A program made the translations under genes and the position numbers. The notes under the pieces are model-generated. The model did no database searches, was not told the origin of the DNA, and worked only from the letters and a program-made list of their open reading frames with translations. A DNA stretch of 64,000 bases from CAJQQK01 sp965224225. Its GTDB lineage: Bacteria > Pseudomonadota > Alphaproteobacteria > Rhizobiales > Hyphomicrobiaceae. The stretch covers positions 165,204 through 229,203 of the forward strand of contig CBDCZF010000001.1 in assembly GCA_965224225.1 (NCBI GenBank), written 5' to 3'. Shown piece after piece: positions 9,563-19,293 of the stretch; the stretch's first letter is position 1; every line of letters begins with the position of its first letter.

Positions 9563-10183
9563 ATGCGCGCAAAAGTTGGTCTTGCAATCATCGCAGCCCT
9601 CCTGGCCGTCGCCTACCTCTCTTCGCCACTGATTGCCGCCTACAAATTGCGCCAGGCCGTCAAGTCGGCCGACACTCAAGCGATCGACCGGATGGTCGAC
9701 TGGCCAAGCGTCCGCGACAGCCTCAGATCGTCGATCGCGCGCAATGCCAAACTGTTGCCGATCGCCCATCAGGCCGGTCGCGAGGTCCGCCCAACGATGT
9801 GGCAGCGTGTGCGCGCCGTATTCGGTCACTCCATGCTCGACCGCTTCATCGAACGTTACGTCACGCCGGAAGGCCTGCCGAAGCTCTACAAGGTCAAAAC
9901 CGCCTGGAACGAAAAGGTGCGCGGGCGCGAGGCCGACGATGCCTTGCCGCTCGCTGAACGCATTGCCGGAACCTGGCGCCGCGTGCGCCGTGCCGAGTTC
10001 ATGAGCCCGTTCCGTTTCGTCCTGGAAATGCAGGACCGCCACGTACCGAACCGCATCGTGCGCAGCACCTTCCGCCTCTCAAACCTGAGCCTCACAGGCT
10101 TCGACTGGACCTTGACCAAGCTCGCCATCAAACACGTCGACCCCGCACGCAGCGCCCATCTTGCAAAGCTCAACGGTTTTTGA
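9563..10183 (+). CDS. DUF2939 family protein
   Basis: The 206-residue protein begins with a signal-anchor helix (about residues 4-24). The DUF2939 signature follows: YKLRQAVKSADTQAIDRMVD and then PSVRDSLRSSI, found in small membrane-anchored proteins of unknown function. The remainder is basic and soluble, presumably periplasmic. GGGAG lies 9 nt before the ATG at 9563. The stop codon at 10181-10183 is immediately followed by the left arm of the repeat block. Family assignment is from pattern recognition; no role can be given. Confidence 0.75.
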   Translation: MRAKVGLAIIAALLAVAYLSSPLIAAYKLRQAVKSADTQAIDRMVDWPSVRDSLRSSIARNAKLLPIAHQAGREVRPTMWQRVRAVFGHSMLDRFIERYVTPEGLPKLYKVKTAWNEKVRGREADDALPLAERIAGTWRRVRRAEFMSPFRFVLEMQDRHVPNRIVRSTFRLSNLSLTGFDWTLTKLAIKHVDPARSAHLAKLNGF

Positions 10184-10845
10184 GCTTAGTTTTCGCTCAT
10201 AGTTTTCTCGCTCACGGTGCTGTTCCTCGCTGCGCTCGGGCACCTGCGCGGACGCGCGCCAACGGCGCGGGTCGCATGCGCTCCCTAGCACTAGGGCCCG
10301 GGCTCGCGGAACGCGTCTCCGAGCCTGCTACTGCCGTGCACTCACAAGGACTGCATTTTTGCCGGCGCACGTGCTCGTGCAAGACAATCACTGAGATTGC
10401 AGCAGCACTCGTTCAGGGAGCGCATGCGACCCGTGCCCGAGCACAGCGAGGAACAGCACCGTGAGCGAGAAGGTGCCAGGGAGCGCATGCGACCCGCGCC
10501 GTTGGCGCGCGCCCGTACAGGTGCCCGAGCGCAGCGAGGAACAGCACCGTGAGCGAGAAGGTGTCCGGGAGCGCATGCGACCCGCGCCGTTGGCGCGCGC
10601 CCGCGCAGGTGCCCGAGCGCAGCGAGGAACAGCACCGTGAGCGAGAAGGTGTCCGGGAGCGCATGCGACCCGCGCCGTTGGCGCGCGCCCGCGCAGGTGC
10701 CCGAGCGCAGCGAGGAACAGCACCGTGAGCGAGAAGGTGTCCGGGAGCGCATGCGACCCGCGCCGTTGGCGCGCGCCCGCGCAGGTGCCCGAGCGCAGCG
10801 AGGAACAGCACCGTGAGCGAGAAAACTATGAGCGAAAACTAAGCT
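10183..10845. repeat. 88 bp tandem repeat array bounded by a 103 bp inverted repeat (array A)
   Basis: The same landmark, GTGAGCGAG, recurs at 10462, 10549, 10637, 10725 and 10813, giving periods of 87, 88, 88 and 88 bp. A truncated unit lacking its hairpin lies at 10416-10461. At the left an inverted copy (10183-10285) matches the right end (10743-10845) over 103 bp without indels and with one mismatch that I can see. Each full unit has a hairpin with arms CGCGCC and GGCGCG around GTT. The block fills the space between the convergent 3' ends of the DUF2939 gene and valS, and the valS TAG stop lies inside the right arm. An 88 bp period shifts reading frame, so open frames here are not genes. 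The segment 10286-10415 is unrelated to the unit. Confidence 0.93.
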
Positions 10846-13613
10846 TCGAGGCGCTTAAGCGCCGCCTCGAAGCGCCCGACCTGTCCTTCGAACTCGACGC
10901 GCCGCTCGCGGTTTTCCTCGACGACCTCTTCCGGTGCGCGCTCGACGAACTGCGGGTTGGCAAGCTTGCCGTCGATCTTGGCGATTTCGGAGCGGACCTT
11001 ATCGATCTCCTTGGCGAGCCGCTTGCGCTCGGCATCGAGATCGATCACGCCCTTGAGCGGCAGCGCCGCCGTGGTTTCCTCGAACACGATCGCGGCTGCG
11101 CCCTCGGAGGCTACGTCGACAAAGCGGGTCTCGGAGAGACGTGCCAGGCGGCTGATCGTTTCCTCGTGACGCTCCAGGCGTTCGCGCTGTTCGGTCGTTG
11201 CTCCAACGACCTCGAGCGGGATCTTGGCGCCTGCCGGCACGTTCATCTCGGAACGAACGGAACGCACTTCGCTGACCAGCTTGACGACCCAGCCGATCTC
11301 CGCTGCCGCCGCATCATCTTGAAGCCCCTCGAGCGCCGACCAACTGGTGAGAGCCAGCACGTTCTCCCGCTTCATCCCGCTTTCCGCGACTCGCTCCCAC
11401 AGCTCCTCCGTGATGAACGGCATGAACGGGTGCAGCATCTTGAGGATCTCATCGAGCACCCAGGCAACGGTCGCCCGTGTCTCAGCAATGGCGTCAGCAT
11501 CATCCCCGGTGAGGACCGGCTTGATCAGTTCGAGATACCAATCGCAGTAGATTCCCCAGACGAACTCGTAAGCGCTACCCGCTGCCTCATTGAACTTATA
11601 GGCTTCGAGATGGCCGTTAACGTCACGCAAGGCCTGCTCGGTCTCGCCGACGATCCAGCGGTTGATGGTTTGATTGAGCGCCGTGGGATCGAATTCCGCA
11701 GCCAGCTGCGCCTCGTTCATCTCCGCGAAGCGGGCCGCATTCCAGAGCTTTGTCGCGAAGTTCCGGTAACCTTCGACACGGCTGGTCGAAAGCTTGATGT
11801 CGCGACCCTGGGCCGCCATCGCAGCCAGCGTGAAGCGTAGCGCGTCGGCACCGTACTTGTCGATCAAGACCAGCGGATCGATGACGTTGCCCTTCGACTT
11901 CGACATCTTCTGGCCCTTCTCGTCGCGGACCAGCGCGTGGATATAAACGTCAGAGAACGGCACCTCCTTCATGAAGTGCAAACCCGTCATCATCATGCGG
12001 GCGACCCAGAAGAAGATGATGTCAAAACCGGTGACCAGCACATCCGTCGGGTAATAACGCGCCACTTCCGGCGTCTCCTCCGGCCAGCCGAGCGTCGAGA
12101 ACGGCCAGAGCGCGGACGAAAACCAAGTATCGAGCACGTCTTCGTCGCGGACCAAGTCAACCGGCTTGCCGTAATGCTGCTCGGCTGCCGCCAGCGCTTG
12201 CTCCTCGTCCATTGCAACGAAGATCTCACCGTCCGGCCCGTACCAGGCCGGGATCTGATGGCCCCACCAGAGCTGGCGTGAGATGCACCACGGCTGAATG
12301 TTTTCCAGCCAGCGGAAATAGTCGGCGGCATATTTCTCCGGCACGAACCGCGTACGCCCGTCTCGAACTGCTTCGAGCGCCGGTGCGGCCAGCGTTGCCG
12401 CATCGACGTACCACTGGTCGGTCAGCCACGGCTCGACCACCGCGTCGCCGCGTTGGGCGTGCGGCACGGCATGTGTATTGGGCTCGATCTTCTCGAGCAG
12501 CCCCTCGCGCTCGAGGTCCGCCACGATCAGCTTACGCGCCTCGAAGCGGTCGAGACCCTGGTAATCGGCCGGCGCAGCCTCGTTGATGCGGCCCTGGGCA
12601 TCGAAGATGTTGACGACCTCGAGCCCGGTGCGTTTGCCGACATCCCAGTCATTGAAATCATGCGCCGGCGTGATCTTGACCGCACCGGTCCCCTTCTCGG
12701 GATCGGCATAGGTGTCGCCGACTACCGGGATCGCCTTGCCGACCAGCGGCAGTATGACCTCCCGTCCGATCAGAGCCCCAAGCTGTTCGTTTTCCGGATG
12801 GATCGCAACGCCGGTATCGCCGAGCATCGTTTCCGGACGCGTCGTGCCGACCATCAGGTAGGTGGCCGCATCATCAGGATCATACGTAACGCCGGCCAGC
12901 GGATAGCGGATCGTGTACATATGCCCGTTCGGATCGCGATCCAGCAGCTTGTTGAGCGCTGCCGCATCGAACGCCACGGGTTCGCCGTCCTTGTCGAGTT
13001 GGCCGCGCCGCCACTTGAACTTGCCGGTGTGCTCGCGCGGCTCGACCTCGAGATCGGAGATCGCCGACTGGAACTCGGGATCCCAGTTGACCAGGCGCTT
13101 GTCCCGGTAGATCAGTCCTTCCCGGTAAAGCTCGACAAACACCTTGAGGACGGCGTGCGACAGGCCCTCGTCCATGGTGAACCGCTCGCGGCTCCAATCG
13201 CACGAGGCACCGAGGCGCTTGAGCTGATTGATGATCGTGCCGCCGGACTCAGCCTTCCACTCCCAGACCTTTTCGAGGAACGCCTCGCGGCCGAGATCGC
13301 GGTAGTTGATCTGGCGTTCGACGAGCTGCTGGGTGACGACGAGCTGGGTTGCAATGCCGGCATGGTCGGTGCCCGGCTGCCACAAGACATCACGCCCGCG
13401 CATGCGCTCGAAGCGGCACAGGATGTCCTGCAGCGTGTTGTTGAGCGCGTGGCCCATGTGCAGTGAGCCGGTAACGTTTGGCGGCGGGATGACGATGGTA
13501 TAGGGCTCGGCATCGCCACGCTCCGGCCGGCCGCAGGCAAACGCATTCGCCTCGTCCCAGCGCGCACTGATACGCGGCTCAACACTTTCGGATCGATAGG
13601 ATTTCTCAAGCAT
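10839..13613 (-). CDS. valS: Valyl-tRNA synthetase
   Basis: ValS charges tRNA-Val and edits mis-charged threonine. The protein of about 924 residues has the expected length. PPPNVTGSLHMGHALN contains the class I HIGH motif near residue 45. The CP1 editing domain includes GTTRPETMLGDT. KGQKMSKSKGNVIDPL is the KMSKS loop. The C-terminus ends in a Lys/Glu-rich coiled coil typical of ValRS. I chose the ATG at 13613, since the 49 residues upstream in frame (from 13760) do not resemble ValRS. The stop codon sits at the very edge of repeat array A. Confidence 0.97.
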   Translation of the reverse strand: MLEKSYRSESVEPRISARWDEANAFACGRPERGDAEPYTIVIPPPNVTGSLHMGHALNNTLQDILCRFERMRGRDVLWQPGTDHAGIATQLVVTQQLVERQINYRDLGREAFLEKVWEWKAESGGTIINQLKRLGASCDWSRERFTMDEGLSHAVLKVFVELYREGLIYRDKRLVNWDPEFQSAISDLEVEPREHTGKFKWRRGQLDKDGEPVAFDAAALNKLLDRDPNGHMYTIRYPLAGVTYDPDDAATYLMVGTTRPETMLGDTGVAIHPENEQLGALIGREVILPLVGKAIPVVGDTYADPEKGTGAVKITPAHDFNDWDVGKRTGLEVVNIFDAQGRINEAAPADYQGLDRFEARKLIVADLEREGLLEKIEPNTHAVPHAQRGDAVVEPWLTDQWYVDAATLAAPALEAVRDGRTRFVPEKYAADYFRWLENIQPWCISRQLWWGHQIPAWYGPDGEIFVAMDEEQALAAAEQHYGKPVDLVRDEDVLDTWFSSALWPFSTLGWPEETPEVARYYPTDVLVTGFDIIFFWVARMMMTGLHFMKEVPFSDVYIHALVRDEKGQKMSKSKGNVIDPLVLIDKYGADALRFTLAAMAAQGRDIKLSTSRVEGYRNFATKLWNAARFAEMNEAQLAAEFDPTALNQTINRWIVGETEQALRDVNGHLEAYKFNEAAGSAYEFVWGIYCDWYLELIKPVLTGDDADAIAETRATVAWVLDEILKMLHPFMPFITEELWERVAESGMKRENVLALTSWSALEGLQDDAAAAEIGWVVKLVSEVRSVRSEMNVPAGAKIPLEVVGATTEQRERLERHEETISRLARLSETRFVDVASEGAAAIVFEETTAALPLKGVIDLDAERKRLAKEIDKVRSEIAKIDGKLANPQFVERAPEEVVEENRERRVEFEGQVGRFEAALKRLEA

Positions 13614-13781
13614 TTCGCAGGGCGTCCAACAGCTCGCAAACAAGGAAACGTGGTCGTACGCCCGGCCCAAGGCAACGTCAACCGCTGCCTGGCAATTGAT
13701 CATCACCGACGTCGGCCTGCTGCACGTCAAGCATTGTCCGACCGTTGCCAGCGCCGGCATGCAAGCTACCGAGATTGCGAG

Positions 13782-15119
13782 TTATTCCTTGCTGTCGCTC
13801 GTCTGGCCGGCCGCCGCTTTGGCCATTTCCTCAGAGACGGTTTCGCGCATGACGCGCTCCAGGTTCTGATCGAGCCAGCTCTTGAGCATGGGCTGCAGGG
13901 TTTGTGCGACGACCTCTTCGAGTGTCACGGCCCTTTGCGGCTGCTCCTCTTTTGCTGTCACTTTCGCGGCTGCCGCTTCCGGCACCTTGCCGGGAGCCGG
14001 AGGCTTGGCCGGAGCGGCGGCTGCCGGCGGCGCAGATTGAGCCGGCGCCCCTTGCTGTGCTTTCGGTTTTTTGTCTTCGGATTTGGCATCGCCGCCCGGG
14101 CCCGCACCAGCGGCCTTGGCGCCAACAGCACCGCCGGCAAGCACCGCACCGACAGCGACCTCGGCCGCCGGGCTCGGCGCAACTGGGCTGCCAGGCGCAG
14201 GGCTTTGCTCCGTTACAGGAGCGGCTGCCGTTGCCGGCTTGCTATCGCCAGAGGACTTTGCTGCTGCAGCGGGCTTCGCCACTGAGGCAGCCGCCTTCTC
14301 GACAGGCTCTGCCGGTGGTGCCGCCTGAGACTGCGGCTCTGGTCGTGCAACAGGTGCGCGCGATGCGGGCGTCTCCGGCCGAGCCACTGGCGGCGCGTTG
14401 GGCGCCGGACCTGCAGCAGCATCAGCGGGAGGCGGAGCCTGCGGCTTCGCCGCTACCGGCTTCTCTGCCCGTACTTCCGTTTTCTCGGCACCCGTATCGA
14501 CGGGCCTTTCGGGCGGGACCGCAACCGGCGCCGTGCTTCCGGCGCGCTGCATTTGCACGTCAGCCGGAGCATTCGACTCCCGAACCGGCTGGGCTTCGGT
14601 ATTGTTCGCCGTCAGTGCGCCATCACTGCCCTCGCGCGGCACCGAGTTTTGCAGCGCACCAACCTTCTCCAAGAGGCTTGGCCGCTTGGCACGCGCTTCC
14701 GCCGGCGGCGGCGCGGCCAGGGGCGCAGGCGGGCGCATCGTTTCGCCGGGAGCATCGGCAACGGCATCCAAGCGCTGCCTATCATTCAAAATATCGCTGA
14801 CTTCCAGCGGCCAGGTGTCCTGTTCCCCGGCGCGGGCGGCAGGTGCCGCTTCCGGCGGCGGCGAATCGGCAGGAAGCGGGCGCACAGGCTGCAGGGTTAC
14901 CGGCGCCGGCTCCAGAATATCGGATAGATCATCATCGGGTGCCGGTCCCGCAGGAGACAACGGCTCGGTCAGCAGCGGTGCGTCCGGTCGCGGCGCCTGC
15001 GTCTCTACCTGATTGGCGGCTCTCTCCTCGCGCGGCTCGTTGTCCTCCGAAATGATCCGACGAATGGAAGCCAGGATATCATCCATGCTCTGCTCACCGG
15101 CCTTTTGATTGTCAGCCAT
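13782..15119 (-). CDS. popZ: PopZ polar organising protein (DUF2497), long-linker form
   Basis: PopZ self-assembles at the cell pole and anchors ParB and cell-cycle regulators in alphaproteobacteria. The N-terminus (ADNQKAGEQSMDDILASIRR) has the EDILASIRRIISED-type helix that binds clients. The C-terminus (TLEEVVAQTLQPMLKSWLDQ followed by NLERVMRETV) is the oligomerisation domain. Between them lie about 330 residues of Pro/Ala/Glu-rich disordered linker, so at about 445 residues it is much longer than Caulobacter PopZ (177 aa). The ATG at 15119 was chosen because homology begins there. valS starts 169 bp downstream of its stop, and the valS-popZ-tolC order agrees with other rhizobial genomes. 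Confidence 0.88.
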   Translation of the reverse strand: MADNQKAGEQSMDDILASIRRIISEDNEPREERAANQVETQAPRPDAPLLTEPLSPAGPAPDDDLSDILEPAPVTLQPVRPLPADSPPPEAAPAARAGEQDTWPLEVSDILNDRQRLDAVADAPGETMRPPAPLAAPPPAEARAKRPSLLEKVGALQNSVPREGSDGALTANNTEAQPVRESNAPADVQMQRAGSTAPVAVPPERPVDTGAEKTEVRAEKPVAAKPQAPPPADAAAGPAPNAPPVARPETPASRAPVARPEPQSQAAPPAEPVEKAAASVAKPAAAAKSSGDSKPATAAAPVTEQSPAPGSPVAPSPAAEVAVGAVLAGGAVGAKAAGAGPGGDAKSEDKKPKAQQGAPAQSAPPAAAAPAKPPAPGKVPEAAAAKVTAKEEQPQRAVTLEEVVAQTLQPMLKSWLDQNLERVMRETVSEEMAKAAAGQTSDSKE

Positions 15120-15297
15120 CCTGCTCTCCTCGACGCGACCAACGGCGCCATTCCAATCCGCGACGGCCCGGCCCTCTACCGCCCCGGAACAACGACCTAT
15201 AGCCTCCACCATCACGGCATAACCGCCGAACAAGGCAAATCATAGACTTATTCGTATCACCGGAATATCCACCAACGGCTTCCGACCACAACGAAAA

Positions 15298-15326
15298 ATG
15301 GGGATGCCGCCTAGCCGCATCCCCAT
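15298..15326 (-). terminator. Rho-independent terminator downstream of tolC (first copy)
   Basis: A 10 bp perfect stem (ATGGGGATGC with GCATCCCCAT) closes a 9 nt loop. Read on the minus strand it is followed by TTTTT. It lies 54 bp past the stop of the TolC gene that ends at 15380. Confidence 0.85.
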
Positions 15327-15379
15327 CATGTCACCCACTTCACCCCGATCGCTCCAACTGAAGCTTCGCGGTTCGCAAG

Positions 15380-16852
15380 CTATTTGTATGTCTTCTTCTG
15401 GCCGTGGCTCTTCCACACGTTCATCTTTTCGCGTCGCCCATCACGATGGGTGATGCTGATGCCGAACCACTTCTTACGTACTGCGAAGTAGTGCGCTTCC
15501 GGATCGTAGACCTTTTTGGTGAGAGCCAGCTCCTGTGCCGTCAGACGGCCCGTTGCTGCAATCAGCGAGTAGGCATTGACGATCAGATCGCGCTGCGTCG
15601 AGACCAGGCTAACCTGTGCATCGAGCAGTTCCTGCTCAGCGTTCAACACATCCAGCAGGGTCCGCTGGCCGACTTTTTCTTCCTCCCGCACACCGGAAAG
15701 AGCAATGCGGTTGGCCTGAACCTGGGAATTATCCGAGCGCAACTGAGCGCGAGCCGAATTGAGCGCGGCCCATGCAGCAATCGAGTCTTCCCGGGCCTGT
15801 GTCCTCGCCTGAGCGACGAGTTGGATACGGCGAACATGCAGATGCTTGGCCTGGCGCAGCCTTGCCCGCACTTCGCCGCCGGTATAAATCGGCACCCGCA
15901 ACGTTCCGACGACCGAAGCGGAATCCTGGCGCGAGATCGACGAAGATGGATCGTATCGCCGCTGCAGACTGGCATCGACGCCGAGTGACGGCAGCAACTC
16001 GCCCCACACCCGTTCGACGTTGTATCGCGCAGCCTGCTCAAGATAGAGCGCGCTCACGACAGCCGGCGCCTCGTTGGTGGCTCGCGACTTCGCATCCTCG
16101 AGTTGCTTTGGCAACAACCGTTCGGGCACCTGGGCATTGCTCAGCTTGTTCGGCGGATGACCAACGACCCGCTCATAGTTGGCCCGTGATGTCTTCAAAT
16201 TGGCACGCGCCAGATCAAGCACCGAGACGGCGCGAGCGCGTCGTGCCCGGGACTGCGCAACGTCGGTTCGCGTCACCTCACCAGCCGAAAAGCGATCCTG
16301 CGTGGCTCGAAGATTCTTGGTCAGAACACGAACGTTATTCTCGCGCAGCCGCACGATCGCCTGATCACGCACCACATTCATATAGGCGGTAACTGCCGAT
16401 AGCAGCACGGATTGTTCAGTCGTGTGCAGCGCTGCGCGGCCGGCGCGCACATTCGCCTCCGCCTCGTTGACGCTATTGGTCGTGCGGAAGCCGTCGAACA
16501 GGTTCTGGTTGAGATTCAGCGCAACGCCGCGAGGATTGCGTCCCGTGGTTCCACTGCCCGGCCGGGCCCGCTGTTTGATCGCGCCGATGTCACCGGTTGC
16601 CGAAATAACCGGCCTGTAACCAGACTTTGCCTGCGGCACACCTTCATCGGTTGCCCGCAGGTTCGCGCGCTCTGCCTCGATGTCCGGATTGAACTTGTAG
16701 GCTGCCGCTAACGCACCGCGCAACGTCTCCGCGCGAACGTCGGCAACTGCACCTGCCATAAGAGCAATCGCGGCCACGCTGGCAAAACCCAGCTTAAAGG
16801 CGGCATGCCCTCTATCTTTCTGCGCCCAGAGAACCCTCAAAGCGACCCCCAT
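15380..16852 (-). CDS. tolC: TolC family outer membrane protein
   Basis: Outer membrane channel component of type I secretion or RND efflux. The protein of about 490 residues has a signal peptide ending near VADVRA, then two repeated outer membrane efflux domains. It opens with TLRGALAAAYKFNPDIEAER and contains the typical TKNLRATQDRFSAGEVTRTDV helix hairpin and YTGGEVRARLRQAKH. I chose the ATG at 16852; the longer in-frame start at 16951 adds residues that do not look like a signal peptide. A paralogue lies immediately upstream. Which pump or secretion system it serves is not visible, as no ABC or RND genes are in the window. Confidence 0.9.
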   Translation of the reverse strand: MGVALRVLWAQKDRGHAAFKLGFASVAAIALMAGAVADVRAETLRGALAAAYKFNPDIEAERANLRATDEGVPQAKSGYRPVISATGDIGAIKQRARPGSGTTGRNPRGVALNLNQNLFDGFRTTNSVNEAEANVRAGRAALHTTEQSVLLSAVTAYMNVVRDQAIVRLRENNVRVLTKNLRATQDRFSAGEVTRTDVAQSRARRARAVSVLDLARANLKTSRANYERVVGHPPNKLSNAQVPERLLPKQLEDAKSRATNEAPAVVSALYLEQAARYNVERVWGELLPSLGVDASLQRRYDPSSSISRQDSASVVGTLRVPIYTGGEVRARLRQAKHLHVRRIQLVAQARTQAREDSIAAWAALNSARAQLRSDNSQVQANRIALSGVREEEKVGQRTLLDVLNAEQELLDAQVSLVSTQRDLIVNAYSLIAATGRLTAQELALTKKVYDPEAHYFAVRKKWFGISITHRDGRREKMNVWKSHGQKKTYK

Positions 16853-17461
16853 GATCTTGCCGGCTCGGCATAAGTCCGCGCACTCCCCAATGCACGCCGG
16901 CCCATCAGAAACCGATCCGCCATTGTAGCCACGTACAACGATTCTAGCCAAGCGGTGGCAGTTAATAAAGGGATAACCCGGCGATGACGCACTTCGATCC
17001 CCAAGCTTGGCTAAAACAACACACTACCGGACCCCAGATCCGGCCGCTGCAGCTGAACACACCCTCGACGAAACGATCCATGACGGCCGTATGATTAACT
17101 AAGCATGACCTACATAGAGCAATTTGCCAAATGTCTGAATGGCTCTTCGCGAACTGAGCCGGCTCGGCAACCCGCGAATTGTACCTTTTTACATCGTAGT
17201 GAGACCCAAAATCCACAGCCAGCCAATGGCCATATTGGCCACTGTTCGAGCCGGTAGAGGCAGAGTTGCAATTTGCGCTGGTGATTCGCGCTATTCGTGC
17301 GGGGTCCTGCAACCTCAGGTGCGCAATATGCTGGACGTGAGACATTTGAATTTCAGCTCGCGGCCGCCGGCCCGGTATATGACCGGTGCCGTTATCCCGA
17401 TATTTGACGCAATGACTGCGTGGCGTTTCGGCCCGTCTGCCGCCGGGGAAGCAACACCTAC
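16853..17461. other. Intergenic region between the two tolC paralogues
   Basis: This 609 bp stretch presumably carries the promoter of the first tolC copy. Two overlapping open frames (16962-17345 minus, 17139-17558 plus) have no ribosome binding site, unusual amino-acid composition (many Cys, Ser, Arg) and no family resemblance, so I do not call them genes. I see no clear terminator for the second paralogue here. Confidence 0.5.
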
Positions 17462-19084
17462 TTATTTCAGCCGTGACGAGGTTTTCACACTCACCGCCTG
17501 CCAGCTGGTCTTGTGTGCAGAACGAGGCTTCCGACTAGTTCGTGATTTTGCCTGCTGAGCGTCGGCCGCGGTCCGCTGCAGCCTCGGCGCCGGCCAGCTC
17601 TGAACTTCTTTGCGTGCAGGGCCGGACGCCGCGCGATCATGCTGCCGACTGAGAGGCGCACGCGTGATGGATGTCGTGATCCACTTCGATTTGGCCTCGT
17701 GATAGTGCTGCTCGGGATCGTACTGAACCCTGGCAAGCGCTAGGAAGCCGCCGTCCAACTGACCGAGAGCGAGCAGCAGTTCATAATGCGCGACCCAGAT
17801 ATCGCGCTGGCTGCGCAACAGATCGCGCTTGGCATCGAACACTTCTTCTTCGGCGTTGAGGACATTGAGCAATGTGCGCTGCCCGAGGCGCTCTTCTTCA
17901 CGAACGCCTTTCAGCGCTGCTTTTGCATACCGTATTTGCGCCTTGTCCGAACGCACCTTTCCTCGCGCCGCCATCAGTTCGCCCCAAGCGGTTCTGACGT
18001 CGGCCTCCGCCTGCCGGCGCGCCTGCTCGACCTCCTGCAACCGGCTGACGTGAAGGTGCTTCGACTGCCTGATGCGCGCCCGCGTCTCGCCTGCATTGTA
18101 GATCGGCACACTGAGCCGACCGATCACACGGGCCGAATCCGAATGATCGACCCCGACGCTTGCACCGTATGACTTGGTGTAGTCGGCCTCGACATCGACG
18201 CGCGGCATCAGATCGCCGCGCTCTTTCGAGACCGCATGGCGCGCCGCCTGCTCCCGATAGAGCGCGAATTCAACCAGCGGGCTCTTGTCACGTGCGATGC
18301 TGAGTGCCTGCGCCAGTGTCTTGGGCAGGTCGCCGAGCACGACGCCTTTGCCCCGGAGTTTGGGCGCGGCGTGTCCGATCAGGCGCTGATAGTCGGCCTC
18401 ACTGCCGCGCAGCTCGCCTCGCGCTGCCTCCAGTTCGACAACCGCGCGCGCGCGCCGCATGCGCGCTTGGTCAACATCGGTCAACGTCACTTCACCGAGC
18501 CGCTCTCGGCCTTTCGTAAGATTGAGCTCACGGGTCAGGACGCCGACGATCGATTGCTCGAGGCTCATGAGCTGGCGATCGCGCATTACGTCCAGATAGG
18601 CGCGAGCCGCAGCCGCCAGCACCCGCCCCTCGACTTCCCGCAGCCGGCCGCGCCCGGCCCGCACCAGCGCTTCTGCTTCATGCACCGCATAGTACGTTCG
18701 AAAGCCGGTAAAAACTGGTTGTGAGAGCGACACGCCGAGGTCCTTGGGCCGCATCGTCTGATTACTGCCGGGACTGGACCTGGTGCGAGAAACCGCCATG
18801 CTGGCATTGCCGTTAATCGTCGGCGCCCAGCCTGATTTCGCGCGCTGTACATCCTCATCGACCGCCCGCAGGCGCGCACGTTCGGCATCGATCTCGGGGT
18901 TATGCATGTAGGCGGCACGCAGCGCCGCGCGCATGCTTTCAGCAATCGCCGGCGGCGCCGCGGCAGCGAACGCTGTCCAGACAGCCAGCATCGCCAAGCC
19001 CGTGGCCCTGGCGGCAGCATGTGTCCGGCCCAAAACACGGCACCGGCACCATCTGCCACACCAATCCCTCGCGAGACTGCGCAT
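17462..19084 (-). CDS. TolC family outer membrane protein, second paralogue
   Basis: The 540-residue protein is built like its neighbour. A signal peptide ends near PPAIA, then MRAALRAAYMHNPEIDAERA opens the first efflux domain. LNLTKGRERLGEVTLTDVDQ and YNAGETRARIRQSKHLHVSR mark the paired helical hairpins. It differs in a basic, Ser/Ala/Lys/Arg-rich C-terminal extension of about 70 residues (PARKEVQSWPAPRLQRTAAD onward) which the first copy lacks. It starts 209 bp downstream of the pcm-like gene, the position where rhizobial genomes carry tolC. Tandem duplication with divergence is the simplest explanation. Confidence 0.87.
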   Translation of the reverse strand: MRSLARDWCGRWCRCRVLGRTHAAARATGLAMLAVWTAFAAAAPPAIAESMRAALRAAYMHNPEIDAERARLRAVDEDVQRAKSGWAPTINGNASMAVSRTRSSPGSNQTMRPKDLGVSLSQPVFTGFRTYYAVHEAEALVRAGRGRLREVEGRVLAAAARAYLDVMRDRQLMSLEQSIVGVLTRELNLTKGRERLGEVTLTDVDQARMRRARAVVELEAARGELRGSEADYQRLIGHAAPKLRGKGVVLGDLPKTLAQALSIARDKSPLVEFALYREQAARHAVSKERGDLMPRVDVEADYTKSYGASVGVDHSDSARVIGRLSVPIYNAGETRARIRQSKHLHVSRLQEVEQARRQAEADVRTAWGELMAARGKVRSDKAQIRYAKAALKGVREEERLGQRTLLNVLNAEEEVFDAKRDLLRSQRDIWVAHYELLLALGQLDGGFLALARVQYDPEQHYHEAKSKWITTSITRAPLSRQHDRAASGPARKEVQSWPAPRLQRTAADAQQAKSRTSRKPRSAHKTSWQAVSVKTSSRLK

Positions 19085-19293
19085 GTCCCATCCTTTGTTG
19101 CGCTACCCTTGGCTTGCCCAACCAGATGCACACGCGCCAGCCGCCGAACAGGATGAAGCAGCCGGCCTAACAAAGTGTTAATTGATGTCTCGGAGTGACG
19201 CGCAAGGTCACAAACGTGACCTAGCCTCTTTTGCGGCCACGCAATTCGGCAAGATGCCATGGTCCGGCGGCCCAGCGAAGGTCGCCGGACGTC

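Noticed and set aside
10342..10811. Overlapping open frames with repeated peptide (RCCSSLRSGTC-type) on the minus strand
   Set aside because: They come from reading through the 88 bp repeat units in several frames. The period is not a multiple of three, no ribosome binding site is present and the peptide is Arg/Cys/Ser-rich as expected for GC-rich repeat DNA.
10180..10845. CRISPR array
   Set aside because: Direct repeats of 88 bp are contiguous with no spacers, and no cas genes are near.
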